Shown piece by piece: positions 16,636 to 26,700 of a DNA stretch of 64,000 nt (the first letter of the stretch is position 1; every line of letters starts with the position of its first letter). Location: positions 1 to 64,000 of the forward strand of contig NZ_BOMN01000102.1 in assembly GCF_016862215.1 (NCBI RefSeq), read 5' to 3'. This DNA comes from Winogradskya humida (GTDB lineage: Bacteria; Actinomycetota; Actinomycetes; Mycobacteriales; Micromonosporaceae). The notes beneath the pieces were generated by a model. That model was not told the origin of the DNA. It made no database searches and saw only the letters and a list, made by a program, of their open reading frames with translations. The position numbers were made by a program, and so were the translations under genes.

Positions 16636-16845
16636 TCACGGAGTGGGGCGGCCGGCGGGGGCGGGGGTGCGCCAGTCGAATTCGCCCGCGTCGATCCAGA
16701 TGTCGTCGCCCGGGGGTGGGGGTGCGGGGGCTTCGGTGACGGTGGGGTGGCGTTGGTGGGCCGTGGGGATTGTCGGGGCAGCGGTGCCGGTCACGGCGAT
16801 GGCTGCGGTGGTGAGGGCGGCGATCAGCGCGATCTTGCGACGCAT
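16636..16845 (-). CDS. small secreted proline-rich peptide
   Basis: A 69-residue product from ATG 16845 with a perfectly placed GGAAGGA five bases upstream. Residues 1-25 form a signal peptide (MRRKIALIAALTTAAIAVTG). The mature part is short, proline-rich and acidic (APAPPPPGDDIWIDAGEFDW). I do not recognise a family. It is divergent from the metallophosphoesterase gene, with about 80 bases between starts. Confidence 0.65.
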   Translation of the reverse strand: MRRKIALIAALTTAAIAVTGTAAPTIPTAHQRHPTVTEAPAPPPPGDDIWIDAGEFDWRTPAPAGRPTP

Positions 16846-16916
16846 GGGTGTCCTTCCGGTGGAGTGCCGGGGGACAACGTAACCAGCGGCCGCGTCGGCG
16901 GGGCGGGCGGGCGTGG

Positions 16917-16922
16917 CAGACT
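16917..16922 (+). promoter_or_regulatory. possible -10 box of a leaderless promoter (metallophosphoesterase)
   Basis: CAGACT followed by six bases and GTG 16929; no Shine-Dalgarno sequence at this start. The box departs from TANNNT at its first position. Confidence 0.35.
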
Positions 16923-16928
16923 TGCTCC

Positions 16929-18128
16929 GTGCCTGTGGAAGAGACCGCGTCTGTGGGAGAAGCCGTCGAGACCGAGCCGCGGCGCGGGTCCGGCCGGGCT
17001 GCGCGCTTCGCGTTGATCGTGACCGCCGTGCTGGTGCTCCTGTTCGGCGTGCCCTGGTGGACGTTGATCTGGTCCGGAAATGACTGGCCGGGTGCGGTTT
17101 TCGTGAGCGGGACCGTCGTCTTCGTGGGCGCTGCCGCTGCGTTCCCGGGGCTGATGTTCTCCGGGCACGGGCAGCATCACCGGGATCTGCCCGCGCGGAT
17201 CGCCGACACGCTGCTTGGCATCGTCTGGGTGTTCTTCGTGTGGTCGGTGCTCGGTAACGTGCTGCGCCTCGTGCTCGCCGTCGCCGGGGTCGGCGATCCG
17301 GCCCGTTCGCGCATCGTCACGGCGGTGGTCGCGGTGGTGGCGGTCGTCCTGCTCGTCTGGGGGAACGTCGAGGCGATGCGCGTCTCTCGCGTGCGCCGCA
17401 TCGACGTGGTGATTCCGCGGCTCGGCGCCGGGCTGGACGGGTTGCGGGTCGTGTTGCTGACCGACACGCACTACGGGCCGATCAACCGGGCGAAGTGGTC
17501 GCGGGGCGTGGTCGACGTGGTGAACTCCCTCGACCCGGACGTCGTCGCGCACACCGGCGACATCGCCGACGGTGAGGTGGCGCAGCGCCGCGAGCAGGCC
17601 GCGCCGCTCGGGGATGTCCGCGCCGGGATGGCCCGGGTCTACGTGACCGGCAACCACGAGTACTTCTCCGGTGCCCAGCGCTGGGTGGAGCACATGGCGT
17701 CGCTGGGCTGGGAGGCCCTGCACAACCGGCACGTCGTCGTCGAGCGCGGCGGCAGCAGCCTGGTCATCGCCGGGGTCGACGACCGCACGGCGGCCGGCTC
17801 GGGAGTGCCGGGGCACCACATGGACCACGAGGCGGCGCTGCACGGCGCCGACCCGGAGCTGCCGGTGCTGCTGCTGGCGCATCAGCCGCAGCAGATCACC
17901 GGGGCGGTCGCGCACGGCGTCGACCTGCAGATCTCCGGGCACACCCACGGCGGGCAGATCTGGCCGTTCCACTATCTCGTGCGCATCGACCAGCCGGTGC
18001 TGCAGGGGCTGAGCCGGCACGGCGAGCGCACCCAGCTCTACACGTCGCGGGGCACCGGGTTCTGGGGGCCGCCGTTCCGCGTCTTCGCCCCCAGCGAGAT
18101 CACCCTGCTGACGCTGCGTTCCGCGTAG
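16929..18128 (+). CDS. membrane-bound metallophosphoesterase (YkuE-like)
   Basis: A 399-residue protein. The N-terminal 135 residues hold four hydrophobic segments (e.g. FALIVTAVLVLLFGVPWWTL, VFVSGTVVFVGAAAAFPGL, LGIVWVFFVWSVLGNVLRL). The C-terminal domain has the calcineurin-like motifs: LLTDTHYGP (DxH), DVVAHTGDIADG (GDxxD variant), VTGNHEYF (GNHE), LLLAHQPQQ and SGHTHGGQIWP. The order and spacing match bacterial membrane phosphoesterases of the YkuE/YaeI type, which act on lipid or nucleotide phosphoesters; the true substrate is not known. GTG 16929 is chosen as the start because the longer reading has a charged leader without a ribosome binding site. Confidence 0.9.
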   Translation: MPVEETASVGEAVETEPRRGSGRAARFALIVTAVLVLLFGVPWWTLIWSGNDWPGAVFVSGTVVFVGAAAAFPGLMFSGHGQHHRDLPARIADTLLGIVWVFFVWSVLGNVLRLVLAVAGVGDPARSRIVTAVVAVVAVVLLVWGNVEAMRVSRVRRIDVVIPRLGAGLDGLRVVLLTDTHYGPINRAKWSRGVVDVVNSLDPDVVAHTGDIADGEVAQRREQAAPLGDVRAGMARVYVTGNHEYFSGAQRWVEHMASLGWEALHNRHVVVERGGSSLVIAGVDDRTAAGSGVPGHHMDHEAALHGADPELPVLLLAHQPQQITGAVAHGVDLQISGHTHGGQIWPFHYLVRIDQPVLQGLSRHGERTQLYTSRGTGFWGPPFRVFAPSEITLLTLRSA

Positions 18129-18138
18129 AGGGACGAGC

Positions 18139-18702
18139 TCAGCCGCCGAACCTCAGCCGGAAGTCGGCGAGGGTCAGCGAGAACAGCGGGCGCCGACCGG
18201 CCAGCCAGGACAGTGGGCCGGCCTCGTCGACGTCCCAGGTGATGCGGGTCGCGCGAACGGCTGCTCTGCCGCGTACCCGTGTGGTGATGTCTTTCTGGAC
18301 CACGGTGAGTGGGGTGGGCCAGCGGCCCGGCAGACGACGGCCCGGCCTGATCGTCGCGGAAGCGATGGTCTCCGCCACGGCGAGAGGCGGGCTGACCTTG
18401 AGCACCGCCAGGTCTTTCGGGATGGCCCACAGCGCGCGGCCCCCGTCGCGGGAGGCCGGGCTGTCCACCCAGATGTGCGTGATCGTCTGCCGGCGCCCGC
18501 GGAGCAGGACCGCGGTGAGCAGTTCGCGGTAGTCGAGGACGCCACCGGGTTCGTAGTCCACCCAGGCGGCACCGACCGGGACGCGGCCGGCGACGGTGAC
18601 CGGTCGCAGACCCGGGTCCAGGGCGGGCAGGCCGCGGGCTGGCAGCAGGAAGACGGACAGGTAGAGCTGTCCCTGAAGGTTCCACGGCGCGGGTGGATAC
18701 AT
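18139..18702 (-). CDS. acetoacetate decarboxylase family protein
   Basis: A 187-residue soluble protein with the fold signatures of the acetoacetate decarboxylase superfamily: WNLQGQLYLSVFLLPA near the start, AAWVDYEPGGVLDYRELL and RALWAIPKDLAVLKV in the middle. The lysine in IPKDL is at about the place of the Schiff-base region. It is shorter than true acetoacetate decarboxylases (about 245 residues), like the many actinobacterial paralogues of unknown reaction. The gene is convergent with the metallophosphoesterase and divergent from the M1 peptidase. Confidence 0.8.
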   Translation of the reverse strand: MYPPAPWNLQGQLYLSVFLLPARGLPALDPGLRPVTVAGRVPVGAAWVDYEPGGVLDYRELLTAVLLRGRRQTITHIWVDSPASRDGGRALWAIPKDLAVLKVSPPLAVAETIASATIRPGRRLPGRWPTPLTVVQKDITTRVRGRAAVRATRITWDVDEAGPLSWLAGRRPLFSLTLADFRLRFGG

Positions 18703-18749
18703 GCGTCCACAGTAGGGTGTCGCAGCGCTCTGAGCAGGGACAAGTTCGC

Positions 18750-18755
18750 TACGGT
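18750..18755 (+). promoter_or_regulatory. possible -10 box of a leaderless promoter (M1 peptidase)
   Basis: TACGGT followed by six bases and ATG 18762; no Shine-Dalgarno sequence. Confidence 0.4.
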
Positions 18756-18761
18756 CACTTT

Positions 18762-20837
18762 ATGTTCCAACGTGCATACTTAGCGTGTCTGGTCATCGCC
18801 GGCCTGGCTGTCTCCGGCGCGACCGCGACCCCCGCCCCGGCGGCAACGTTCCGGCCCGGGGCGGCCGGCATGGGTGATCCCTACTTCCCGCTCGCGGGCA
18901 ACGGCGGGTACGACGTCCAGCACTACGGGCTCGACATCACCTACCAGCCGAAGACCGGGGAGCTCGGCGGCGTGGCGACCATCGAGGCGGTCGCCACGCA
19001 GGGGCTCTCGTCGTTCAACCTCGACTTCGACGCTCTGACGCTGCGGTCGCTGACGGTGAACGGGCAGCCCGCCCGGTGGAGCCGCGCGAACGGTGAGCTG
19101 ACGGTGACGCCCGGCGCCGGGCTGCGCAGGGGGCGTGCGTTCACCGTCGTGGCGCGCTACGACGGCGTACCGAAGATCATCGAGGACGCGAACCTCGGCG
19201 CTTCGGGGGTGTTCCGCACCGACGACGGCATGGTGATCGTCGGGCAGCCCGAGGTCGCGTCGAGCTGGTTCCCAGTCAACGACCACCCGCTCGACAAGGC
19301 CTCCTACACGATCCGGGTGACCGCGCCGCAGGGCCTCCAGGCGATCGCCAACGGGGTGCTCAAGAACCATCTCACCCGCAACGGCTGGACGACGTGGACG
19401 TGGGACGCGCGCGAGCCGATGGCGTCCTACCTGGCCACGGCGACGGTCGGCGAGTACCGGGTCACGGCGTACCGGAAGAACGGGATCCGGTTCCTGGACG
19501 CCCTCGACCCGAAGCTGTTCACCCCGGCCGCCGCGCCCCGCACGGGCACGCACATGGCGCTGAGCCGGACGGGCGAGCCGGCCTACAAGCGGCTCACCCG
19601 GACCATCACCGTCCCCCGGGCCGGCGCGACCGTCAGCTTCTGGGCCGACCGTGACACCGATCAGTACTGGGACTACTTCTTCGTCGAGGCGCGCCCGGCC
19701 GGCACCGGCGACTGGACGACCCTGCCCGACATCAACGGCCACACCTCGAACGACACAGGCGGCATCTGTGAGTACGCCGAGCGGCTGCATCCGTTCCTCC
19801 TGCACTACGTGACCGTCAAGGGCTGCGAGCCGTCCGGCACCACCGGCGACTGGAACGCGGCCACGGGCGAGAGCGACGGGTACGAGCACTGGTCGGTCGA
19901 CCTGGATCCGTACGCGTCGAAGAAGGTCGAACTCTCCCTGACCACCGTGAACGACGACGGCTTCACCCTGGCCGGCGCGGCAGTCGACGACGTGGTCGTG
20001 TCCACCGGCGACGGCAGCACGTCCTTCGAGGCCGGCCTCGGCGGCTGGAAAGCCGCGAAGGCCCCTGCCGGCAGCAGCACCGGTGACACGACCTGGATCG
20101 CGGGCACGGTCGCCGACCTCCCGCCGACCACCGGCGACTTCGCCGCCGGCTCCCTGGCCCGCGAACCCGAGATCCTCGACTTCCTCGGCAGCGTCTTCGG
20201 CCGTTACCCGTTCTCCGCCGCCGGGGGCATCGTCGACGCCGACGACGGGTTCGGCTTCGCCCTGGAGAATCAGACCCGCCCGATCTACGCGCAGGCCTTC
20301 TTCACCTCACCGGCGGACGGCGACTCCGTCGTGGTGCACGAACTCGCCCATCAGTGGTACGGCGACAGCCTCGCCGTTGCCCGCTGGCAAGACATCTGGC
20401 TCAACGAGGGCTTCGCGACGTACGCGGAATGGCTGTGGGGCGAGCACGAAGGACTCGGCACCGCCCAGGAGCAGTTCGACTCGTACGCCGAGTCCTACGA
20501 CGGCGACGAGTCGTTCTGGGAGCTGCCCATCGGCGACCCCGGACCCGAGCACCTCTTCGACAGGCAGGTGTACACCCGCGGCGCCATGACTCTGCACGCC
20601 CTGCGCCTCGCCGTGGGCGACAAGGCGTTCTTCCGCATCCTGAAGAAGTGGGCCACCAGCCGCGCCGGCGGGAACGTCACCACGCCGGAGTTCATCACCC
20701 TCGCCGAGAAGATCTCCGGGAAGGACCTGGACGCGCTCTTCGACGCGTGGCTCTACTCCCCTGCCCAGCCCGCCTCGTCGGTCCCGTCCCGGTCCGATCC
20801 GGCCGCGGTGCGGCTGAGCGTGACCGGGCAGCGCTGA
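18762..20837 (+). CDS. secreted M1-family zinc metallopeptidase with inserted beta-sandwich domain
   Basis: A 691-residue exported aminopeptidase-like protein. Residues 1-28 form a signal peptide. The N-terminal beta domain runs to about residue 245 (DVQHYGLDITYQPKTGEL). About 200 residues are then inserted (LDPKLFTPAAAPRTG to STSFEAGLGGWKAA) with repeats like those of immune inhibitor A/MAM-type domains. The catalytic domain resumes at LAREPEILDFLGSVFGRYPF, with GFALENQT as the substrate motif, and the zinc site HELAHQWYG followed by NEGFATYAEW. The classical C-terminal ARM-like domain is short. It probably cleaves peptides outside the cell. ATG 18762 is the only start that gives a signal peptide. 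Confidence 0.92.
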   Translation: MFQRAYLACLVIAGLAVSGATATPAPAATFRPGAAGMGDPYFPLAGNGGYDVQHYGLDITYQPKTGELGGVATIEAVATQGLSSFNLDFDALTLRSLTVNGQPARWSRANGELTVTPGAGLRRGRAFTVVARYDGVPKIIEDANLGASGVFRTDDGMVIVGQPEVASSWFPVNDHPLDKASYTIRVTAPQGLQAIANGVLKNHLTRNGWTTWTWDAREPMASYLATATVGEYRVTAYRKNGIRFLDALDPKLFTPAAAPRTGTHMALSRTGEPAYKRLTRTITVPRAGATVSFWADRDTDQYWDYFFVEARPAGTGDWTTLPDINGHTSNDTGGICEYAERLHPFLLHYVTVKGCEPSGTTGDWNAATGESDGYEHWSVDLDPYASKKVELSLTTVNDDGFTLAGAAVDDVVVSTGDGSTSFEAGLGGWKAAKAPAGSSTGDTTWIAGTVADLPPTTGDFAAGSLAREPEILDFLGSVFGRYPFSAAGGIVDADDGFGFALENQTRPIYAQAFFTSPADGDSVVVHELAHQWYGDSLAVARWQDIWLNEGFATYAEWLWGEHEGLGTAQEQFDSYAESYDGDESFWELPIGDPGPEHLFDRQVYTRGAMTLHALRLAVGDKAFFRILKKWATSRAGGNVTTPEFITLAEKISGKDLDALFDAWLYSPAQPASSVPSRSDPAAVRLSVTGQR

Positions 20838-20843
20838 CAAACG

Positions 20844-20879
20844 GGTGCGTGCGCCGCCGGCTTGCGGCGGGCGCGCACC
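20844..20879 (+). terminator. terminator hairpin after the M1 peptidase
   Basis: GGTGCG-rich and CGCACC-rich arms around a short GGCTT loop give an imperfect stem of about 14 bp directly after the stop codon, between convergent genes. Confidence 0.65.
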
Positions 20880-20889
20880 ACAGCGAAAG

Positions 20890-21422
20890 TCAGGGTCGGT
20901 AGTCGCGGACGACGTCGGTGCCGGTGTCGCCGGGGGCCTGGGGGTCGCGGGCGACACGGGCGGTCTCGACGTAGCCCGCTTTGCGGGCGACGGCGGCCGA
21001 GGCGGCGTTGGCCACGTCGTGGCAGATGACGAGCCGGCCGGCATCCGGCAGGGTCAGCGCCACCGAGGTCAGCGCGCGCACCGCGGCCGTCGTGTAGCCG
21101 CGGCCGGCGTGCGCGGTGCCCATCCAGTAGCCGATCTCCAGGATGCCGGGACCCATCCGGGTCATCAGCCCGATGGAGCCCGCGAACTCGTCGTCCGCCG
21201 TCAGGATCGCATAGTTGAATTCGGTGCCCTTCGCCCAGCTCTCCCGCGATCTCTCGATGAACGCGAGCGACTCCGCGACGTCGTGGCCGGCACTGACCCA
21301 GGAGAGAAAGGGTTCCAGTTCGGCGAACGACGAGCGGATCGCTGCGGCCGCCGGCTCGGCCCAGCGCGGCTCCCAGCGTTCAGGACAACATTGCCGGCCG
21401 GGATTGTCTCAGGGGGTTCCAT
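20890..21422 (-). pseudogene. frameshifted GNAT N-acetyltransferase (RimJ/RimL type)
   Basis: From ATG 21422 the minus strand reads MEPPETIPAGNVVL, then leaves the family sequence. One base out of frame, near 21380, it resumes ERWEPRWAEPAAAAI and continues with FAELEPFLSWVSAGHDVAES, FAGSIGLMTRM, GYWMGTAHAGRGYTTAAV (acetyl-CoA loop) and VCHDVANAASAAVARKAGY to the stop at 20890. The rejoined protein would be about 177 residues, the normal length for the family. In the present sequence only 91 residues can be started with an ATG. It is either a recent pseudogene or a one-base sequencing error. Confidence 0.8.
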
Positions 21423-21522
21423 GCGCGGAATCCTGCTGACCGGGATGCCCGCGCACAACCCGATTACAGAACCTCCGGCCGGGCAGCCTGTTCATGGCGG
21501 CGCGGCGCTACTGCATGCTGAC

Positions 21523-22251
21523 ATGGTGCGAGAACTGAGAGCTACCTGGGACTTCGCGGGCCACACTCTGACGGCGACCGCGGGCAGCGTGACGGGTAAC
21601 CGGTACGACGACAACTACGACGTGCTGCACCTGGACGGCGGGCGGGTGCTCGCCGTGGTCGCGGACGGCATGGGCGACGGGGCGGGGAGCCGCGCTGCCG
21701 GGCGTACGGCGGCGGATGTCTTTGTGGAATCGACAGCGACCACCCACGGACCGGACGCGCTGCGGGCCGCCGTCGCCGCCGTGCAGCTCGCGGTCCGGGA
21801 AGCCGGCCGGGGCATCGCCGGGCTGACCGGCTGCACGCTGACGGCATTCGTGGGTGACGAGTCCGGGGCGTGGCTGGTCCAGCTCGGCGACTCGCGGGCG
21901 TACCGGCTGCGGGACGGGCTCCTCGAATTGCTCACCGTCGATCACACCGCGGCGTGGCTGGGCCTGCTGCACGGCTGGTACGCCGCGGGTTCGGCCGAGG
22001 CGCACGCGGCCAGTTACCAGCTGACCCGATACGCGGGCCACCCGGCGATGCCGGAGCCCGATCTGCTCAACGTCGGCCTGCGCGCCGGCGACGTGTTCCT
22101 GCTCTGCACCGACGGGGTGAGCGACCAGATCCCCTACGAACGGCTCGCCGTGTTTCTTCCGGCCGGCAGCGTCTCCGAGCTGCTCGAGGAGACGCTACGG
22201 GCCGGCGGCAAGGACAACGCCACCGCTGTGATCATCCGCGTGGGGCGGTGA
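21523..22251 (+). CDS. PP2C-family serine/threonine phosphatase
   Basis: A 242-residue cytoplasmic phosphatase from ATG 21523; another in-frame ATG at 21421 has a good ribosome binding site but would leave no room for the divergent gene promoter. Motifs in order: GNRYDDNYD (metal aspartate region), LAVVADGMGDGAGS (motif with the second metal ligand), GCTLTAFV, LVQLGDSRAYRLRDG, FLLCTDGVSDQI and GGKDNATAVII. These are the standard PP2C metal-site blocks. It may reverse Ser/Thr kinase or STAS phosphorylation. It abuts the convergent peptidoglycan-binding-like gene. Confidence 0.88.
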   Translation: MVRELRATWDFAGHTLTATAGSVTGNRYDDNYDVLHLDGGRVLAVVADGMGDGAGSRAAGRTAADVFVESTATTHGPDALRAAVAAVQLAVREAGRGIAGLTGCTLTAFVGDESGAWLVQLGDSRAYRLRDGLLELLTVDHTAAWLGLLHGWYAAGSAEAHAASYQLTRYAGHPAMPEPDLLNVGLRAGDVFLLCTDGVSDQIPYERLAVFLPAGSVSELLEETLRAGGKDNATAVIIRVGR

Positions 22252-22539
22252 TCAGGCGGCCTGTTCGAAGCGGCGGATCTCGCGGGCTTCCTTGGCGTAG
22301 CGGGTGAGCAGGTGGACCGTGCGGGGGCCGGCGACGCCGTCCGCTTCCAGGCCGACGTGGGACTGGAACTGGCGGACCGCGGTGGTCAGGTCCTCGTCGG
22401 CGGGGCCGACGTGCGTGCGCAGGGCGGCGAAGTGTTCGCGCAGGGACCCGGGGTCCGCGGTGGGGGCGGGCTCGTCGCTCCAGCCGATCAGGCCTCCGAC
22501 GGCCGTTCCGACCACGCTGAGCATTCCTCGTGCCGACAT
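22252..22539 (-). CDS. small protein with peptidoglycan-binding-like domain
   Basis: A 95-residue protein with an excellent AAGGAGG at seven bases from ATG 22539. The C-terminal half, DEDLTTAVRQFQSHVGLEADGVAG followed by RTVHLLTRY, matches the three-helix PG_binding_1 pattern (AVR.FQ...GL..DGV.G..T...L). The N-terminus is weakly hydrophobic (MLSVVGTAVGGLIG), perhaps a short membrane or signal segment, but not a convincing signal peptide. Divergent from the HtrA-like protease gene. Confidence 0.75.
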   Translation of the reverse strand: MSARGMLSVVGTAVGGLIGWSDEPAPTADPGSLREHFAALRTHVGPADEDLTTAVRQFQSHVGLEADGVAGPRTVHLLTRYAKEAREIRRFEQAA

Positions 22540-22773
22540 CGCGACCTCCTTGTTTCGTCGTACTCACATCATGCGGAGTTCGCCTGTGCCGGGCCTCTGC
22601 CGACGGGCCCGACCTGCTTTGAATCAGCTATGACTTTCGGCCGACAGGCGGCACACCTAAGGGTTTTCCCTGGTCGCAGCGGCTTACAGCGAACACACAG
22701 ACGCTTCACCGGGAGCTGACAACCGGGCGGGCAACAGTAGTGACATCACCGCTGAATCGAAGGCAGGCGCGTC

Positions 22774-23715
22774 ATGACCGATCTGTTGACCCGGCCCCCG
22801 TACTCCGACCCGTACGGCGACGGCTCCCACAGCGACGGCTCCCACGGCGACAACTCCTACGGCGACGGCACGTCCTCCCACAATGCGCCGCCGCCGCTGC
22901 CGCCGAACGTCTACAGCCACCGCAAGGGTGGGAACGGCCGCTGGCCGCGGCGGATCGCCGGGGGTGCCGCGCTGCTGGCGCTGGTCGCCGGTGGGGGCGC
23001 GAGCGGAGCCGTGATCGCCGAGCACTACGCGGGCGACGGGACGACAACCGCGGCGGCCGGCACCACGACCACCGCGACGAACGCGAGCGCCGCCACCACC
23101 GGGAGCACCAGCCTCGCCGCCGTGGCCGCGAAGGTGTCGCCGAGCATCGTCACCGTGCTGATCGACGGGCAGAACGAGTCGGCGCTCGGGTCGGGGGTCG
23201 TGCTGCGCTCCGACGGGCTGGTGCTGACCAACAACCACGTCATCTCGTCCGGGGGCACCGTGAGTGTGCGGCTCTCGGACGGGCGTACGGTGCCGGCCGA
23301 GGTTGTCGCGACCGACACCACGCACGACCTGGCGCTGGTGCAGGCGACCGGGATCACCGGGCTGACCCCCGCGACGTTCGGCACCGACGACTCGGTCGCG
23401 GTCGGTGACACCGTGCTGGCGTTCGGGGCGCCGCTGGGCCTGGAGGGGACCGTGACGTCGGGCATCGTGTCGGCGCTCGACCGGGAGGTCAGCACCGGCA
23501 CCGAGAAGCTGAGCGGGCTGCTGCAGACCGATGCCGCCATCAACGAGGGCAACTCCGGCGGCGCGCTGGTCGACACGGCCGGCAACGTGATCGGCATCAA
23601 CGTGGCGATCGCGACCGCCGACACGTCGAGCACCGGCAGTGTCGGCCTGGGATTCGCGATCCCGGCCGACACCGTCACCCAGGTGGTCAAGCAGCTGGAG
23701 ACGAAAGCCAGCTGA
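22774..23715 (+). CDS. membrane-anchored HtrA-like serine protease without PDZ domain
   Basis: A 313-residue protein. The first 55 residues are cytoplasmic and low-complexity, with repeats of YGDGS/SHSDGSHGDNS; a membrane anchor (RIAGGAALLALVAGGGASGAV) follows, then a Thr/Ala linker, and about residues 110-310 form a trypsin-like domain. The catalytic triad is visible: His in VLTNNHVISS, Asp in THDLALVQA and Ser in NEGNSGGALVD. The PDZ domain usual in DegP/HtrA is missing, giving a shorter protein. It is probably an envelope quality-control or signalling protease. Confidence 0.92.
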   Translation: MTDLLTRPPYSDPYGDGSHSDGSHGDNSYGDGTSSHNAPPPLPPNVYSHRKGGNGRWPRRIAGGAALLALVAGGGASGAVIAEHYAGDGTTTAAAGTTTTATNASAATTGSTSLAAVAAKVSPSIVTVLIDGQNESALGSGVVLRSDGLVLTNNHVISSGGTVSVRLSDGRTVPAEVVATDTTHDLALVQATGITGLTPATFGTDDSVAVGDTVLAFGAPLGLEGTVTSGIVSALDREVSTGTEKLSGLLQTDAAINEGNSGGALVDTAGNVIGINVAIATADTSSTGSVGLGFAIPADTVTQVVKQLETKAS

Positions 23716-23726
23716 GTTTTACGGGC

Positions 23727-26700
23727 TCAGCCGGCCAGGTGGCCGTAGGTGTTCTCCAGCTCCTGCCACGTGCCCTGGGCCACCGCGCGGCCGCCGATCA
23801 GCACGACCACCCGGTCGGCGCCCGACAGCGCCGCCCGTTTCGAGGTCGAGCCGACCACGGTCACGCCGTGCCCGCGCAGCGCGCGCCACAGCTCCAGCTC
23901 GGTGGTGACGTCCAGCGCCGACGAGACGTCGTCCGCGACCAGCAGCTCGGTGCGCGGCGCGAGGGCCCGGGCCAGCGCCAGCCGTTGCAGCTGACCGCCG
24001 GAGAGCCGGGTGCCCTTGTGCCCGATCAGCAGCTGCAGCCCGCCACCGGCCACCGCGAGGTCGTGCTCCAGCTGCGCGGTCGTCACCGCGTCGGCGGCGT
24101 CGACCTGGTGGCCGAGCGCGATGTTGTCGGCGACCGTCCCGGACAGCACCCGGGGCAGCTGCGCGACATAGCCGACCTGGTTGGGGCGCAGGAACAGCTC
24201 CGGCTCGTCGACGTCGCGGCCGTTCCAGGTCAGCGAGCCCGTGTGGTGCACGATCCCGGCGAGGGCCCGCAGCAGCGAGGACTTGCCCGCCCCGACGGGA
24301 CCGACGACGAGCACCAGCTCGCCGCGGTTGACCGTCAGGTCGATGTCCTTGGCGCCGACAGTGCCGTTCTCGTGGACCGCGCTGAAACCGGTCAGCCGCA
24401 GCTGGCGCAGCGGGTCACGCGGTGCCGCCTGCGGTGCCTCGGCCGTGCCGGCGTTGATGTCGACCCCCGGGACCGCGGACGAATACGCCGCCGCCCCGGC
24501 CATCGCCACCGTGCGCCGGGTCCAGACCCGGGCCGACGGGAAGTGCGACACCAGCGACGCGGTGGTCCAGGCGAACCACCGGGCCGAGCCGAGCGTGGCC
24601 ACCGCGATCAGCGTCGCCGCCGCCGACAGGTTCCCGGCGAGATACAGCGCCCAGACCGCGATCGGGAGCAGGCCGCTGAGCACCGACGGCGTCGAGCGGG
24701 CCCACACCTGGATCGCGATCTCCCGGCGCTGCCGCTCGCTGCGGATCTCGTCGAGCCCGGCCAGGTGGTTGAGCACCGGCACGGTCGCGCCGGCCAGTTT
24801 CACCGTGCGCGCCGCCGATAGCGACGACACCAGTGCGGTGGCGAAGGAAGCCCTTGCCGCGACCGTACGCCGGGCCGCGCGCTCCAGCCGCGGCCCGAAC
24901 AGCGTCGCCATCAGCCCGGAGACCACCATCGTGCCGACGAAGAACATCGCGGGCACGAACGACTGCGACGCCAGCGTCATCGTCACGATCATCAGCAGGC
25001 TGATCGAGGTGTCGACGAGGTTGTCGGCGAGCATGACGACCCGCTCGGTGTCGCCGCCCTGGGCGACGACCTCGGCCGGGGTGAACTTGGTGATCCGGCG
25101 CGGCCCGATCTGGCCGTGCACGAGCCGCTGGCTGATCCGCAGCATCTGGCGCACCCACCACTCGGGGAACCAGGTGCCCGTGTAGTAGAGCGTCGGGATC
25201 GCCACGATCAGCGACGCCGCGATGCCGATGGCGGGCCACAGCGGGTCGCCGAGGCCGTCCACCACGTGGGCCCAGAACAGCGGCAGGATCGCGCCGTCGA
25301 GGCCGAGCAGCACCAGGATCACGAAGAGGCCGACCGCCGCGAGGCCGTAGCGCGGGTCGTTGGTGGTGAGCCGGAAGATCTCCCGGAACGTACGGGCGGG
25401 CGGCGGCTCGGGCAGCGGCGGCGGATCCTCCAGCGGCAGCGTGTTGCCGAGCTCGGTGCGCAGCGGCTCCTCCGGCTCGCGTTCCAGCAGCGCCACCCCG
25501 CCGCCGGCGCGGGCCGGGGCGACCATGTTGCTGCTGGCGAGCAGCTCGGCGAAGCGCCGCGACTGCGCCATCGGCCCGGCCTCGAGCACCGCGCCGTCGG
25601 CGAGCACCACGACCTCGTCGCAGCGCTGCACCGAGGAGAGCCGGTGCGCCACGATGACGCCGATGCGCCCGCGCAGCAGCCGATCGGTGGCGCGTTGCAC
25701 CCAGGCCTCGGTGACCGGGTCCATCCGCGCGGTGGCCTCGTCGAGGATCACGACCTTGGGGTCGCGTACCAGGATCCGGGCGAACGCGACGAGCTGTTCC
25801 TGCCCGGCGGACAGGACGTAGCCGCCCTCGCCGAGCTTGGTGTCGATGCCGTCGGGCAGGGTGCTCGACCACGCGGTCAGGCCGAGCTCCTGCAGCGCGT
25901 CCCCGGCACCGGACAGCAGCTCCGGGTCGAACAGGGCGATGTTCTCGGCGAGCGTGCCGGCCAGGATCTCGGTGCGCTGCGGGACGATCGCCGTCCACCG
26001 GCGCAGCCCCTCGACGTCGAGGTCGACCATGTCCGTGCCGCCGAGGAAGACCGTGCCGCGGGGCACGTCGACCGCGCGGGTCAGCACCTTGGCGAGCGTG
26101 GACTTGCCCGATCCGGTGCGGCCGATCAGCGCGTACGACCGGCCGGGAGCGAACGTCAGGGTGACGTCGCGCAACGCCGCCGGGCGCTCCGAGTCGGCCT
26201 CGCCGTAGCGGAACGTCAGGTCGCGGACCTCGAGCAGGCCGTCGGTGGGGTCCTCGCCGCCGCTCGGTTCCTGCGGGACGTCGCGCAGCAGCAGCACGCG
26301 GCCCCAGGCGCCGAGCGCGTTCTGCAGCTCGGGAACCATCCGGGTGACCTGTTCGAGGGTGCCGCCGAAGCCCAGCGCGAGCAGCCAGACCGCGGTCAGC
26401 CGGGCGCTGTCGATGTGCCCCGCGGTCAGCGCCCAGGCACCGGCCACGACGAGCGCGGCGATCAGCACCCGGGTGATGGCACCGGCGGTCATCGTGATCC
26501 TCGACGACATCCGCCAGACGATCCGGCCCCGGCGCAGCACCTCGCGGGCGCGCCTGGCGTAGAGGCCGCGCACGTAGGGCGCGGCGAGGCTGGTGCGCAC
26601 GTCGTCCTGGCCGTGGATGGCCTCTTCCATCACCGCGGCCAGGTCGGACCAGGCCTCCTCCTCGCTGATCCGCACCGGCGAGATCCGCTGGATCGGCTTG

